A stretch of DNA of 64,000 bases from JAJEEA01 sp965243615 (GTDB lineage: Bacteria; Acidobacteriota; Vicinamibacteria; Vicinamibacterales; UBA8438): the NCBI GenBank assembly GCA_965243615.1, contig CBDEVO010000003.1:4526001-4590000 (forward strand), written 5' to 3'. The translations under genes were made by a program, and so were the position numbers. Within the stretch, counting starts at the first letter, position 1; each line of letters starts with the position of its first letter. Shown here piece after piece: positions 53,934-61,890 of this stretch. Under the pieces are notes generated by a model. That model saw nothing but the letters and a program-made list of their open reading frames with translations, was not told the origin of the DNA and did not search any database.

Positions 53934-54102
53934 AGCTATGAAATCGGCCGGGGAACATCCCCAGGTCGGCAGCATGCCCGCGGACCTCCGGTCACGTCTG
54001 ATCAACGACAATTATTTTTGCCGGTCGCCGAGGCGGCGATCGGCCGGTCGCCAGGGCGGCCGCGAGGCGTGTGACACTGCCCGTTTCCTCGCGGAGGACG
54101 GG

Positions 54103-55590
54103 TTGGTCACCGATGCTCAGGTTCGGCGATTACGCGAGAAGCGGATGGCAGGCAAGACGCTGGCAGCGGCCGCCGCGGCGGCGGGGATGAGCGAGCGGGC
54201 GGCGCGCAAGTGGCAGAGCGGGCCGTTGCCGTCGACGGCGAAGGCGCCGCGGTGGTGGCGCACACGAGAGGACCCGTTCGCCGACGTGTGGCAGTCGGAG
54301 GTCGTGCCGCAGCTGGTGGCCGACACCGACGGCCGGCTGCAGGTGCTGACGCTGTTCAAGGCGCTGTGCCGGCGGCATCCGGGCCGCTTTCAGCCGGGGC
54401 AGCTGCGGACCTTGCAGCGGCGGGTCCGCGAGTGGCGGGTGCAGTACGGTCCCGACCGGGAGGTGTACTTCGAGCAGGTTCCGGTCCCGGGTCGGGAAGC
54501 GGCGTTCGACTTCACCGACTTGAGCGACCTGGGGGTGACGCTTCGGGGCGTGGCCTTCCCGCACCTGCTGTTCGAGTGGGTGCTGAGCTACAGCCGGTGG
54601 ACGTACGTTGAGCTGGCGCTGAGCGAGACGTTCGAGGCCCTGGTGTCGGGCCTGCAGGGCGCGCTGTGGACGCTGGGGGCGGTGCCGGCGGTGCTTCGTC
54701 ACGACAACCTGTCGGCGGCGACGCACGAGCTGCGGCGTAGCGGCGGTCGTCAGTTGACGGTGCGGTTCCGGCAGGTGCTGGACCACTACGGGCTGCTCTC
54801 GTCGCGGATCCAGCCGGGGAAGCCCCACGAGAACGGGGTGGCGGAGCAATCGCACTTCCGGACGGCGACGGCCATCGAGCAGGCGTTGCTGTTGCGGGGT
54901 GGCCGGGACTTCGTCGACGAGGCGGCGTATCTGCGCTTCGTGCGGATGGTCGTCGACGAGGAGCGGAATGCCCCGGCGGCGGCTCGGTTGGGAGAGGAGC
55001 GTCCGTATCTGCGGTCGTTGCCGCCGACTCGGGTCCCGGAGTACACGACGTTCCAGTGCCGGGTGCGGAAGTGGAGCACGATCCGGGTCGGCGGGCGGGT
55101 CTACTCGGTGCCGTCGCGGTTGATCGGTCACTTGGTCGAGGCTCGGCAGCATCCGTCGACGGTGGAGGTCCTCTACGGCGGGCGGGTGCTGTGCACGATG
55201 CCGCGCCTGCGGGGCGGGGCTGAGCACCGTATCGACTACCGCCACATCATCGGGAGCCTCGTCCGGAAGCCGGGCGCGTTCGCGCGGTATCGCTTCCGAG
55301 AGGAGCTGTTCCCGTCGCTCGTGTTCCGGGCGGCGTATGACGCGCTCGGCCGGACGCACGGTGAGCGGGCCGACGTCGAGTACGTGCGTCTGTTGCACTT
55401 GGCGGCCACGACCAGCGAGCGGCGGGTCGAGGCGACGTTGCGGGCCAGGCTCGACGCTGGCGACCCCTGCGACTACGCCGCCGTTCAGGCCGAGGTTCGC
55501 CCGCCGGTTCCGACCATCCCGGTGGTCCACATTCCCCGCCCGGATCTCGCGCAGTACGACGCACTGCTGGCCGGAGGTCGAGTCGGATGA
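54103..55590 (+). CDS. istA: IS21 transposase IstA
   Basis: DDE-type integrase of 495 aa. N-terminal helix-turn-helix (TLAAAAAAAGMSERAARKWQ), then rve core: FDFTDLSDLG (first Asp), VLRHDNLSAATHELRRSGGR (second Asp) and SRIQPGKPHENGVAEQSH (Glu). C-terminal part with YSVPSRLIGHLVEAR. TTG 54103 with GGAGGA upstream; the long N-terminal extension of the frame is not used. Intact. The stop overlaps istB (ATGA). Confidence 0.9.
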   Translation: MVTDAQVRRLREKRMAGKTLAAAAAAAGMSERAARKWQSGPLPSTAKAPRWWRTREDPFADVWQSEVVPQLVADTDGRLQVLTLFKALCRRHPGRFQPGQLRTLQRRVREWRVQYGPDREVYFEQVPVPGREAAFDFTDLSDLGVTLRGVAFPHLLFEWVLSYSRWTYVELALSETFEALVSGLQGALWTLGAVPAVLRHDNLSAATHELRRSGGRQLTVRFRQVLDHYGLLSSRIQPGKPHENGVAEQSHFRTATAIEQALLLRGGRDFVDEAAYLRFVRMVVDEERNAPAAARLGEERPYLRSLPPTRVPEYTTFQCRVRKWSTIRVGGRVYSVPSRLIGHLVEARQHPSTVEVLYGGRVLCTMPRLRGGAEHRIDYRHIIGSLVRKPGAFARYRFREELFPSLVFRAAYDALGRTHGERADVEYVRLLHLAATTSERRVEATLRARLDAGDPCDYAAVQAEVRPPVPTIPVVHIPRPDLAQYDALLAGGRVG

Positions 55591-56145
55591 CGGCGCCGAG
55601 CACGCAGGTGACGTCGCTGCTGACGCAGTTCGGGCTGACGACGGCGGCCGAGGAGCTCGTTCCGCGGCTGACCGAGGCGGGCCACCCCGAGGCGATGCCG
55701 GTGCTCGTCGAGGTGTTCGAGGCGGAAGCCGAAGCGCGCCGTCAGCGTCGGATCACGCGGTTGCGCCGCGCCTCGCGGTTGCCGCCGGGCAAGACGTTCG
55801 CAACGCTCGACACCGGCAGGTTCCCGGCAAAGGTCGCGCAACAACTCGAGACGCTGGCCACCGGGGCGTTCCTCGAGACGGCGACCAACGTGCTCGCGTT
55901 TGGCCTGCCTGGCGTCGGAAAGAGCCACGCGCTTTGCGCCGTCGGGCACGCGCTGGTCGAGGCCGGCCACAGCGTGCTCTGCGCCCCGGCCTACGCCCTG
56001 GTGCAGGAGCTGCTCGGCGCGAAACGCGACCTCGACCTGCCCCGCGCCCTCCGGAAGCTCGACCTCTTCGAGGCGATTTTGCTCGATGACCTGGGCTACG
56101 TTCAGCAAAGTCCCGACGAAGCCGAGGTGCTTTTCACGCTTCTAG

Positions 56146-58232
56146 CCCAAGTTTACCAAGTTGACCGGCCATTTTGACGATTTTGGCCCTATTTCGGGGT
56201 TGTCGTGTCTGTAAGTTGTTGATTATAAAGGACCGGGGCCTGAGAAAACGCGATGTAGTGCCATAATTTTATATAACGGGTTGACTTCGGCAGGGGCGCC
56301 CGATATCGTGGCCATCGTGTTCATTCGCCGCACTCAGACACGGCGCACACACGACGGAAAGCCCTACTTCGCCCATCGCCTCGTCCACAGCGAGCGCGTC
56401 GGAAACAATGTCCGGCAGCGCACCCTGCTCAATCTCGGGCGCCATTTCGACATCCCCCAGGCCCAATGGCCGCAGTTGTGCGCCCGCATCGAAGACCTCT
56501 TGTCCGGTCAGGCGCTCCTCGTCGCCGAGGGCCCGCGCGCCGTCGAACACGAAGCCCAGCGCATCGCCGCGCACTTGGTTGCCCGCGGCGCGCCGGTGAG
56601 CGGCGCGGCGGCCGGACCGGTCGACGTACAGCGCGTCGATGTCGATTCCCTGCGTCTGGTCCGCCCGCGCAGTGTCGGGGTCGAGCAGGTCGGCCTGTGG
56701 GCCCTTGAGCAATTGGGGCTGCCGGCCCTGCTCGCCGACCTCGGCGTCAACGGCGCCCTGCGCGCAGCCGCGGCCGGCGTCATCGTCGGCCGTCTCGCCC
56801 AGCCCGCCTCGGAGCGGGCGACCCACCGCTGGCTGGCTGAGCGCAGCGGCCTCGGGGAGTTGCTCGGCGTCGACTTCGAGACCGTCGGCGCGATGCAGCT
56901 CTACCGCGCCTCGGACGCGCTGGTGAAGCACCGCGAGGCGATCGAGGCGCATCTGTTCGACCGCGCGATGGGGCTGTTCGACATCCAGCCGACGGTGACC
57001 CTCTACGACCTGACCAACACCTACTTCGAAGGCGAGGCGGGCGAGCAGCCGCAGGCGCAGCGCGGGCACTCGAAGGAGAAGCGCAGCGACTGCCCGCTGC
57101 TGACCCTGGGCCTCATGCTCGACGCCAGCGGCTTCGTGCGCCGCTCCAAGGTCTTCGCCGGCAACGTCCGGGAACAGCGCACGCTGGCCGGCATGCTCGG
57201 GGCGCTCGGGGCGCCACCCGGCGCCCTCGTGGTCATGGACCGCGGCGTCGCCACCGAAGCCTGCATCCAGTGGTTGCGCGACCACGACTACCGCTACCTG
57301 GTCGTCAGCCGCGAACGTCACCGTCAATTCGACGCCGCGGCCGCCGTCTCGCTCCGGACCCGGTCCAACCAGACCGTGCACCTGCAGAAGGTGGTCTCGA
57401 CCGACCCCGACGAGGTCCGCCTGTACTGCTACTCCGAAGAACGGGCCGAGAAGGAGCGGGGCATCGTCGAGCGTTTCGCCGCCCGCTTCGAGGCGGCCCT
57501 GACCCAGCTCCACGAAGGGCTGGCGCGGCCCCGCGCCCACAAGCGGCTCAACCAGGTGTGGCAGCGCATCGGGCGGCTGAAGACGAAGCACGCCCGCGTC
57601 GCCTCGCACTACCAGATCGAGGTCACCGCCGACGAGACCGGCGAGAAGGCGGTCGCCGTCACCTGGACCCGCCGTCCCCGGGACGGCTCAATGGTCACTC
57701 ACCCGGGGGTTTACTGCCTGCGCAGCAGCGAGACCGAGTGGGACGAAGACGCCCTGTGGCGCACCTACACCACCCTCACCGACGTGGAGGCCGTGTTCCG
57801 CTCGCTCAAATCCGAGCTCGGCCTGCGCCCCATCTACCACCACAAGCCGCGCCGGGCCGACGGCCACCTGTTCATCACCGTCATCGCCTACCAACTCGTG
57901 CAGGTCATCCGCACCCGCCTGCGCGCACACGGCAACGCCGCCAGTTGGACGACGTTGCGCCGCATCCTGGACGGCCAGCACCGCGTCACCGCCACGTTCC
58001 GGCGTCCTGACGGGCGCACGCTGCACGTGCGCACGGCCACGCAAGCCGAACCCGGGCAGCGGGAACTCTACGACGCGCTCGGCGTCGACCCCCACCCCGG
58101 GGGCGTCCGCAAGACCGTCGTCTGACCGCCCCCCTCACCGGTTTGGTGCACGTTTGTAGTGCCACTCGGCGATTCTTGTCGCCGTAAGCCCTTTACTTGC
58201 AACAGGTTGGTTTTAGGGTTGGTAAACTCGGG
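56146..58232 (+). mobile_element. IS1634-like element inside istB
   Basis: Element of 2087 bp. Inverted ends: left CCCAAGTTTACCAA (56146-56159); right, complement of the last 14 bp, CCCGAGTTTACCAA. CTAG is duplicated at 56142-56145 and 58233-58236, and removing one copy restores istB. AT-rich flanks of about 160 bp and 110 bp surround a single transposase gene, with a possible promoter in the left one. Confidence 0.85.
56317..58125 (+). CDS. IS1634-family transposase
   Basis: IS4-superfamily transposase of 602 aa. MFIRRTQTRRTHDGKPYFAH at the start; catalytic blocks VTLYDLTNTYFEG (first Asp), ALVVMDRGVATEACIQWL (second Asp) and DVEAVFRSLKSELGLRPIYH with the Y-R-E-like signature; SDCPLLTLGLMLDASGFV between them. 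Full length and apparently active. GTG 56317 chosen; upstream frame extension to TTG 56281 is less like the family. Confidence 0.9.
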   Translation: MFIRRTQTRRTHDGKPYFAHRLVHSERVGNNVRQRTLLNLGRHFDIPQAQWPQLCARIEDLLSGQALLVAEGPRAVEHEAQRIAAHLVARGAPVSGAAAGPVDVQRVDVDSLRLVRPRSVGVEQVGLWALEQLGLPALLADLGVNGALRAAAAGVIVGRLAQPASERATHRWLAERSGLGELLGVDFETVGAMQLYRASDALVKHREAIEAHLFDRAMGLFDIQPTVTLYDLTNTYFEGEAGEQPQAQRGHSKEKRSDCPLLTLGLMLDASGFVRRSKVFAGNVREQRTLAGMLGALGAPPGALVVMDRGVATEACIQWLRDHDYRYLVVSRERHRQFDAAAAVSLRTRSNQTVHLQKVVSTDPDEVRLYCYSEERAEKERGIVERFAARFEAALTQLHEGLARPRAHKRLNQVWQRIGRLKTKHARVASHYQIEVTADETGEKAVAVTWTRRPRDGSMVTHPGVYCLRSSETEWDEDALWRTYTTLTDVEAVFRSLKSELGLRPIYHHKPRRADGHLFITVIAYQLVQVIRTRLRAHGNAASWTTLRRILDGQHRVTATFRRPDGRTLHVRTATQAEPGQRELYDALGVDPHPGGVRKTVV

Positions 58233-58819
58233 CTAGCCGAGCGCTACGAGCGGCGTTCGGTGCTGGTGACGAGCAACCTGGTCTTCAGCCAGTGGGACCG
58301 GATCTTCCGCGACGAGATGGCCACGGCCGCGGCGATCGACCGCCTCGTACACCACGCGGTCGTGATCGAATTCGACGTACCCAGCTACCGCACGGACCGG
58401 TCGCGCCGGAAATCGCCGCCCGCACCTGCTGCCCGGGGACGTGCCCCGGGTCCGCTCCTGCCCCGAGCTCGCCGACGGTCGACCTCGTGAACGCCCCCCG
58501 GCCGGTGTCGCTCCGACCGCCGTGCTCTCCGCTCCGGACGGCGTAGCTGCGGGCCGGCCGGCGTGTCAACGCGCTGCGCGCGTCCTCCGCCAAGGCTCCG
58601 GCCCTTTCGGGTGACACACCGTCCGCCCCGCCGCTCAGATTGCAGTTATGGGCCTTGCGGCCCGGCCTGGACGGGGGCGTCCCGGCCGTCCAAGATGTCT
58701 CGCGCTACCGGCAAGAATAGTCGCCCCGAACCGGCAAAAATAGTTGACGCCAAACAACGTCCTTCGTCAGGACCAATATCGGTAGCTTATGTTTCCAGAT
58801 ATCCTTTTTATCGGCGACA

Positions 58820-59462
58820 ATGGTGTCCAGAAAGACCATGTCCGACTTGCTGCGCGACATCATCCTCGACTTCCGCGAGGCCGATCTGCCGACCGGCGTC
58901 CCGCGCCGGATCGAGGTGACGCAGGACCCCGGCAAGGCGACCGTCTGCGCAGTCGCTCGGACACCGGGCCCCGAAGTCGGCGGTCTCCGACTACGTGGAG
59001 TGGCTTGAGGACGCCTTCTTCCTGTTCACGGTGCGCATCTTCGACGCCTCGCTCGCCCGCGCCAACGCGAACCCCAAGAAGATCTACTGCGTCGACCACG
59101 CCCTGGTGAGGTCGGTGGGCTCGGGCATCCTGGTCAACGCCGGCCACCTGCTCGAGAACCTGGTGTTCACGGCGCTACGCCGGCGCACCCCCGACATCCG
59201 CTACTTCAAGGACCGCAACGGGCGCGAGGTCGACTTCGTGGCGCGGATGCCGGACGGGAGGCGCGCGCTGATTCAGGTCTGCGAGTCGCTGGTGGACCCG
59301 AGAACGCGCAAGCGAGAGGTCGCGGCGCTCGATCACGCGATGGCCGCCCTGGGACTGCGGGACGGCACCATCGTGACCCGCGACGAGGAAGAGACCGTCC
59401 CGGTCGACGCGGGCCGCATCGACGTCGCCCCGGCGTGGCGCTTCCTCCTCGACGTCGGATGA
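58820..59462 (+). pseudogene. AAA ATPase (DUF4143) with internal deletion
   Basis: The start MSDLLRDIILDFREADLPTG, RRIEVTQDPGKATVC is the N-terminus of an ATP-binding protein, breaking off just before the P-loop. After a junction near 58955 the other frame reads KSAVSDYVEWLEDAFFLFTV, SLARANANPKKIYCVDHALV, RNGREVDFVARMPDGR and LIQVCESLVDPRTRKREV, the intact DUF4143 end. The Walker A to mid-region (several hundred bp) is missing, so no ATPase activity is expected. The first codons lie about 60 bp beyond the IS21 right end, in an AT-rich stretch. Confidence 0.8.
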
Positions 59463-59608
59463 AGCCGCTGGTCGGTGGGACCCGGCGACGTCGGCGACCG
59501 CACCCGCACGAAGCCCCGAGCCGCCGTCGACGTCGTCACTGCCGCGAGACGATGTAGTCCGACTCGGGAGCCTGCTGGATCCGATCGTCGTGAGGCGCGC
59601 CACAAATC

Positions 59609-59641
59609 TTGAAAATTCGGAGTCAGAATCCGAATTTTCAA
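59609..59641. promoter_or_regulatory. Perfect 13-bp inverted repeat upstream of the ATPase
   Basis: TTGAAAATTCGGA (59609-59621) and TCCGAATTTTCAA (59629-59641), 7-nt spacer, ending 15 bp before ATG 59657. AT-rich in a GC-rich region, so probably an operator or the promoter region itself. It can form an mRNA hairpin if transcribed, hiding the start. Confidence 0.65.
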
Positions 59642-59656
59642 ATAAAATGGCCATCC

Positions 59657-60811
59657 ATGATCGAGCGCGCCAACGGCCTGCGTCAACTCCAGACGGCGAT
59701 CACCCGATCTCCGATTACCGCCCTGCTGGGCCCGCGCCAGTGCGGGAAGACGACGCTCGCCCGCCAGCTCGCCTCGATCCGCGGAGCCGCCATCTTCGAC
59801 CTGGAGTCCGAACCGGACGTCCGACGGCTCGCCAACCCCGAGATGGTCCTCGGTGCGCTCGACGGGCTCGTCGTGCTGGACGAGATCCAGCGGATGCCGC
59901 GTCTGTTCACCACCCTGCGCGTCCTCGCGGATCGACCCGACGCCCGGTCGCGGCTCCTCATCCTCGGCAGCGTGTCGCCCGATCTCGTGCGCGGCGTCTC
60001 GGAGTCGCTGGCCGGACGCGTGGAGTTCGTCGAGCTGACCGGATTCGACCTCGCCGAGACCGGCACGCCGGCGTGGCGCCGGCTGTGGCTGCGCGGCGGA
60101 CTGCCCCGGTCGTACCTGGCCGCCTCGGACGACGACAGCATGGCGTGGCGCGACGGGTTCGTCCGCACCTTTCTGGAGCGCGACATCCCGCAACTGGGCA
60201 TCACGATCCCGCCCGCCGCGATGCGTCGATTCTGGACGATGCTCGCGCACTGGCACGGCCAGATCTGGAACGGGTCGGAGCTGGGCCGGGCCATCGCCAC
60301 ATCGGACAAGACCGTCCGCCGCTACCTCGACCTGCTGACCGGCACCTACATGGTGCGCCAGCTCCAACCCTGGTTCGAGAACGTGGCGAAGCGGCAAGTG
60401 AAGGCGCCCAAGATCTACCTCCGCGACACCGGGCTGCTCCACGCCCTGCTCGGCCTGCCCGACGACGCCGCCCTGCTCGGCCATCCGCGGGTCGGCGCAT
60501 CGTGGGAGGGATTCGCGATCGAGCAGATCCTCCGCGCCCTCGGCTGTTCCGACGCCTGGTTCTGGGGCGCCCACGGCGGCGGCGAGCTGGATCTCCTCGT
60601 GATCGAGCGCGGCCGTCGCATCGGGTTCGAGGTGAAGTTCAACGAGGCGCCGCGCATCACGGCCGCGATGCGCAACGTCGCCGAGACGCTCGCCCTCGAC
60701 CACCTGTTCGTGGTCTGCCCCACCCGGCACGCCTATCCCGTCGACGCGGGCATCACCGTGCTGCCGATCACCGAGGTGGTCGAGCTGCGAGGGCGTATCA
60801 ACGCCTCTTGA
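59657..60811 (+). CDS. DUF4143-type AAA ATPase
   Basis: Protein of 384 aa: AAA-type P-loop GPRQCGKTTLARQLA (Walker A, about residue 22), Walker B LDGLVVLDEIQRMP, a winged-helix-like segment ATSDKTVRRYLDLLTGTYMV, and the DUF4143 end IYLRDTGLLHALLGL ... GELDLLVIERGRRIGFEVKF, a PD-(D/E)xK-like core. These orphan ATPases are frequent in accessory DNA and spread in multiple copies; the role is unknown. ATG 59657 has no Shine-Dalgarno sequence. Two decayed relatives lie at 38260 and 58820. Confidence 0.9.
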   Translation: MIERANGLRQLQTAITRSPITALLGPRQCGKTTLARQLASIRGAAIFDLESEPDVRRLANPEMVLGALDGLVVLDEIQRMPRLFTTLRVLADRPDARSRLLILGSVSPDLVRGVSESLAGRVEFVELTGFDLAETGTPAWRRLWLRGGLPRSYLAASDDDSMAWRDGFVRTFLERDIPQLGITIPPAAMRRFWTMLAHWHGQIWNGSELGRAIATSDKTVRRYLDLLTGTYMVRQLQPWFENVAKRQVKAPKIYLRDTGLLHALLGLPDDAALLGHPRVGASWEGFAIEQILRALGCSDAWFWGAHGGGELDLLVIERGRRIGFEVKFNEAPRITAAMRNVAETLALDHLFVVCPTRHAYPVDAGITVLPITEVVELRGRINAS

Positions 60812-60889
60812 GCAGGCCGCCACCTTGCGATGGTCGATAGCGAACGACCGGCCGAGGTGCGCCCCCCGTGGAGCACGTTGCGCTCGAAG

Positions 60890-61768
60890 CTACTCCAGTT
60901 CGATCCGTATTCGGCAGTGGTCGCTCGGCCCGAATCCTTCTGCATTGTTGCTCGCGTGTACCCGGATCTTGTCGCCGAAGTCTCGCGAAGCAAACACGTA
61001 GTCCAGTTGATTTCCGCTGAGGATGCCCTCGTCGCGCATTCTGCGCCGTTGCTGGGGAGAGAGCCACGTCGGCACGTTCCTCGTGTCCTTCGGCAGACCC
61101 TGCGGCACCGGGTCCGCCTGCCGGTCCGCATCCGGCCATTGCGGTCCAACGAAGTCCAGGCCCAACGCCTGCATCCGGTCGAATATGGTCTGTGCCCGCG
61201 CGGGCTTCTCCAATCGGTTGTTCTCCTTGGCACCGTAGAAAGTGTTCAGGTCGCCGGCCACCACCATCCGATGCGCCAAGGGATTCGTGTGGCCAATGAA
61301 CGCGGACAGGTCGGAGATGATTCGGTGAGCGGAGCCATCGGAGTATATGCGGAAGGGGCGCCCTCCTTTCCCGGAAGTAGAGTGATACGCTCCCGGATGC
61401 CTGGTGAGCCAGCGCGCATAGACTGAGAAAACGAGGAACGCCCGGCCGGTGCGTAGTGGCGTGACACGCGCCGCCGCTACCGTGCGGCGGTCACTCACGG
61501 CGATCGCGTTCCGCGTAATGTCTGCATCTTCTTCGGGAGCGACTGGCCTGAACACGTCCACCTTGACCCGGTCTGACAGCCGCACCACCGCGGGCCAGAC
61601 GTCGGACAGGTCCCAGTCCCAGGTCTCTGCTTCGCCGAGGATGTCCGCCATGCGTCGGGCGGCCCCCTTTCCCACTTCCTGCAACAGGGCGACGTCCGCA
61701 TCCATCTTGCGGAGCTCGGTGCACGCGTCAGCATTGCGGTTGATGTTCCAACAGACTATCTTGACCAC
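60890..61768 (-). CDS. Endonuclease/exonuclease/phosphatase (EEP) family protein
   Basis: EEP-fold metal hydrolase of 292 aa. Motifs: KIVCWNINRN (Asn), DADVALLQEVG (metal Glu), HRMVVAGDLNTFYG (Asp-x-Asn), NQLDYVFASRDF and GPSDHCRIRIELE (Asp-His pair). Family members cleave DNA, RNA or phosphoesters; substrate unknown. GTG 61768 with GGGAGG upstream. It lies downstream of the helicase gene on the same strand, 122 bp apart. Confidence 0.88.
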   Translation of the reverse strand: MVKIVCWNINRNADACTELRKMDADVALLQEVGKGAARRMADILGEAETWDWDLSDVWPAVVRLSDRVKVDVFRPVAPEEDADITRNAIAVSDRRTVAAARVTPLRTGRAFLVFSVYARWLTRHPGAYHSTSGKGGRPFRIYSDGSAHRIISDLSAFIGHTNPLAHRMVVAGDLNTFYGAKENNRLEKPARAQTIFDRMQALGLDFVGPQWPDADRQADPVPQGLPKDTRNVPTWLSPQQRRRMRDEGILSGNQLDYVFASRDFGDKIRVHASNNAEGFGPSDHCRIRIELE

Positions 61769-61890
61769 GCCTGACCTCCCTCGCGGTGCCGGATGAAGCG
61801 CCGTATCCTGCCAAGACGATCCCGCGCGCCGTACTTCAGGCAGCGCTGGACCCTGCCACCAACCTACACTCGAGATCGGCAGACCGACCC

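Larger units (their letters stand above)
55587..58490 (+). pseudogene. istB: istB helper ATPase split by an insertion
   Basis: The left part (55587-56145) codes for TLLTQFGLT-like start residues, the P-loop LAFGLPGVGKSHALCAVGHA, and LDLFEAILLDDLGYVQQSPD with Walker B, up to LFTLL. The right part (58233 to about 58490) continues exactly with AERYERRSVLVTSNLVFSQW and EMATAAAIDRLVHHAVVIEF. Removing 56146-58232 plus one CTAG copy restores CTT CTA GCC GAG, that is Leu-Leu-Ala-Glu, in frame. The gene was therefore intact before the insertion. Confidence 0.9.
54000..58757 (+). mobile_element. IS21-family element, interrupted
   Basis: Carries istA and a split istB. Ends show IS21-style multiple terminal repeats: ATTTTTGCCGGT at 54014-54025 and its complement ACCGGCAAAAAT at 58730-58741, each followed inward, 23 bp away, by a second GCCGGT. 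Exact ends and target duplication are not resolved. An IS1634-like element (56146-58232) sits inside istB, so this copy is immobile by itself. The stretch 58491-58729, after the istB end, contains only the right repeats. Confidence 0.75.
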
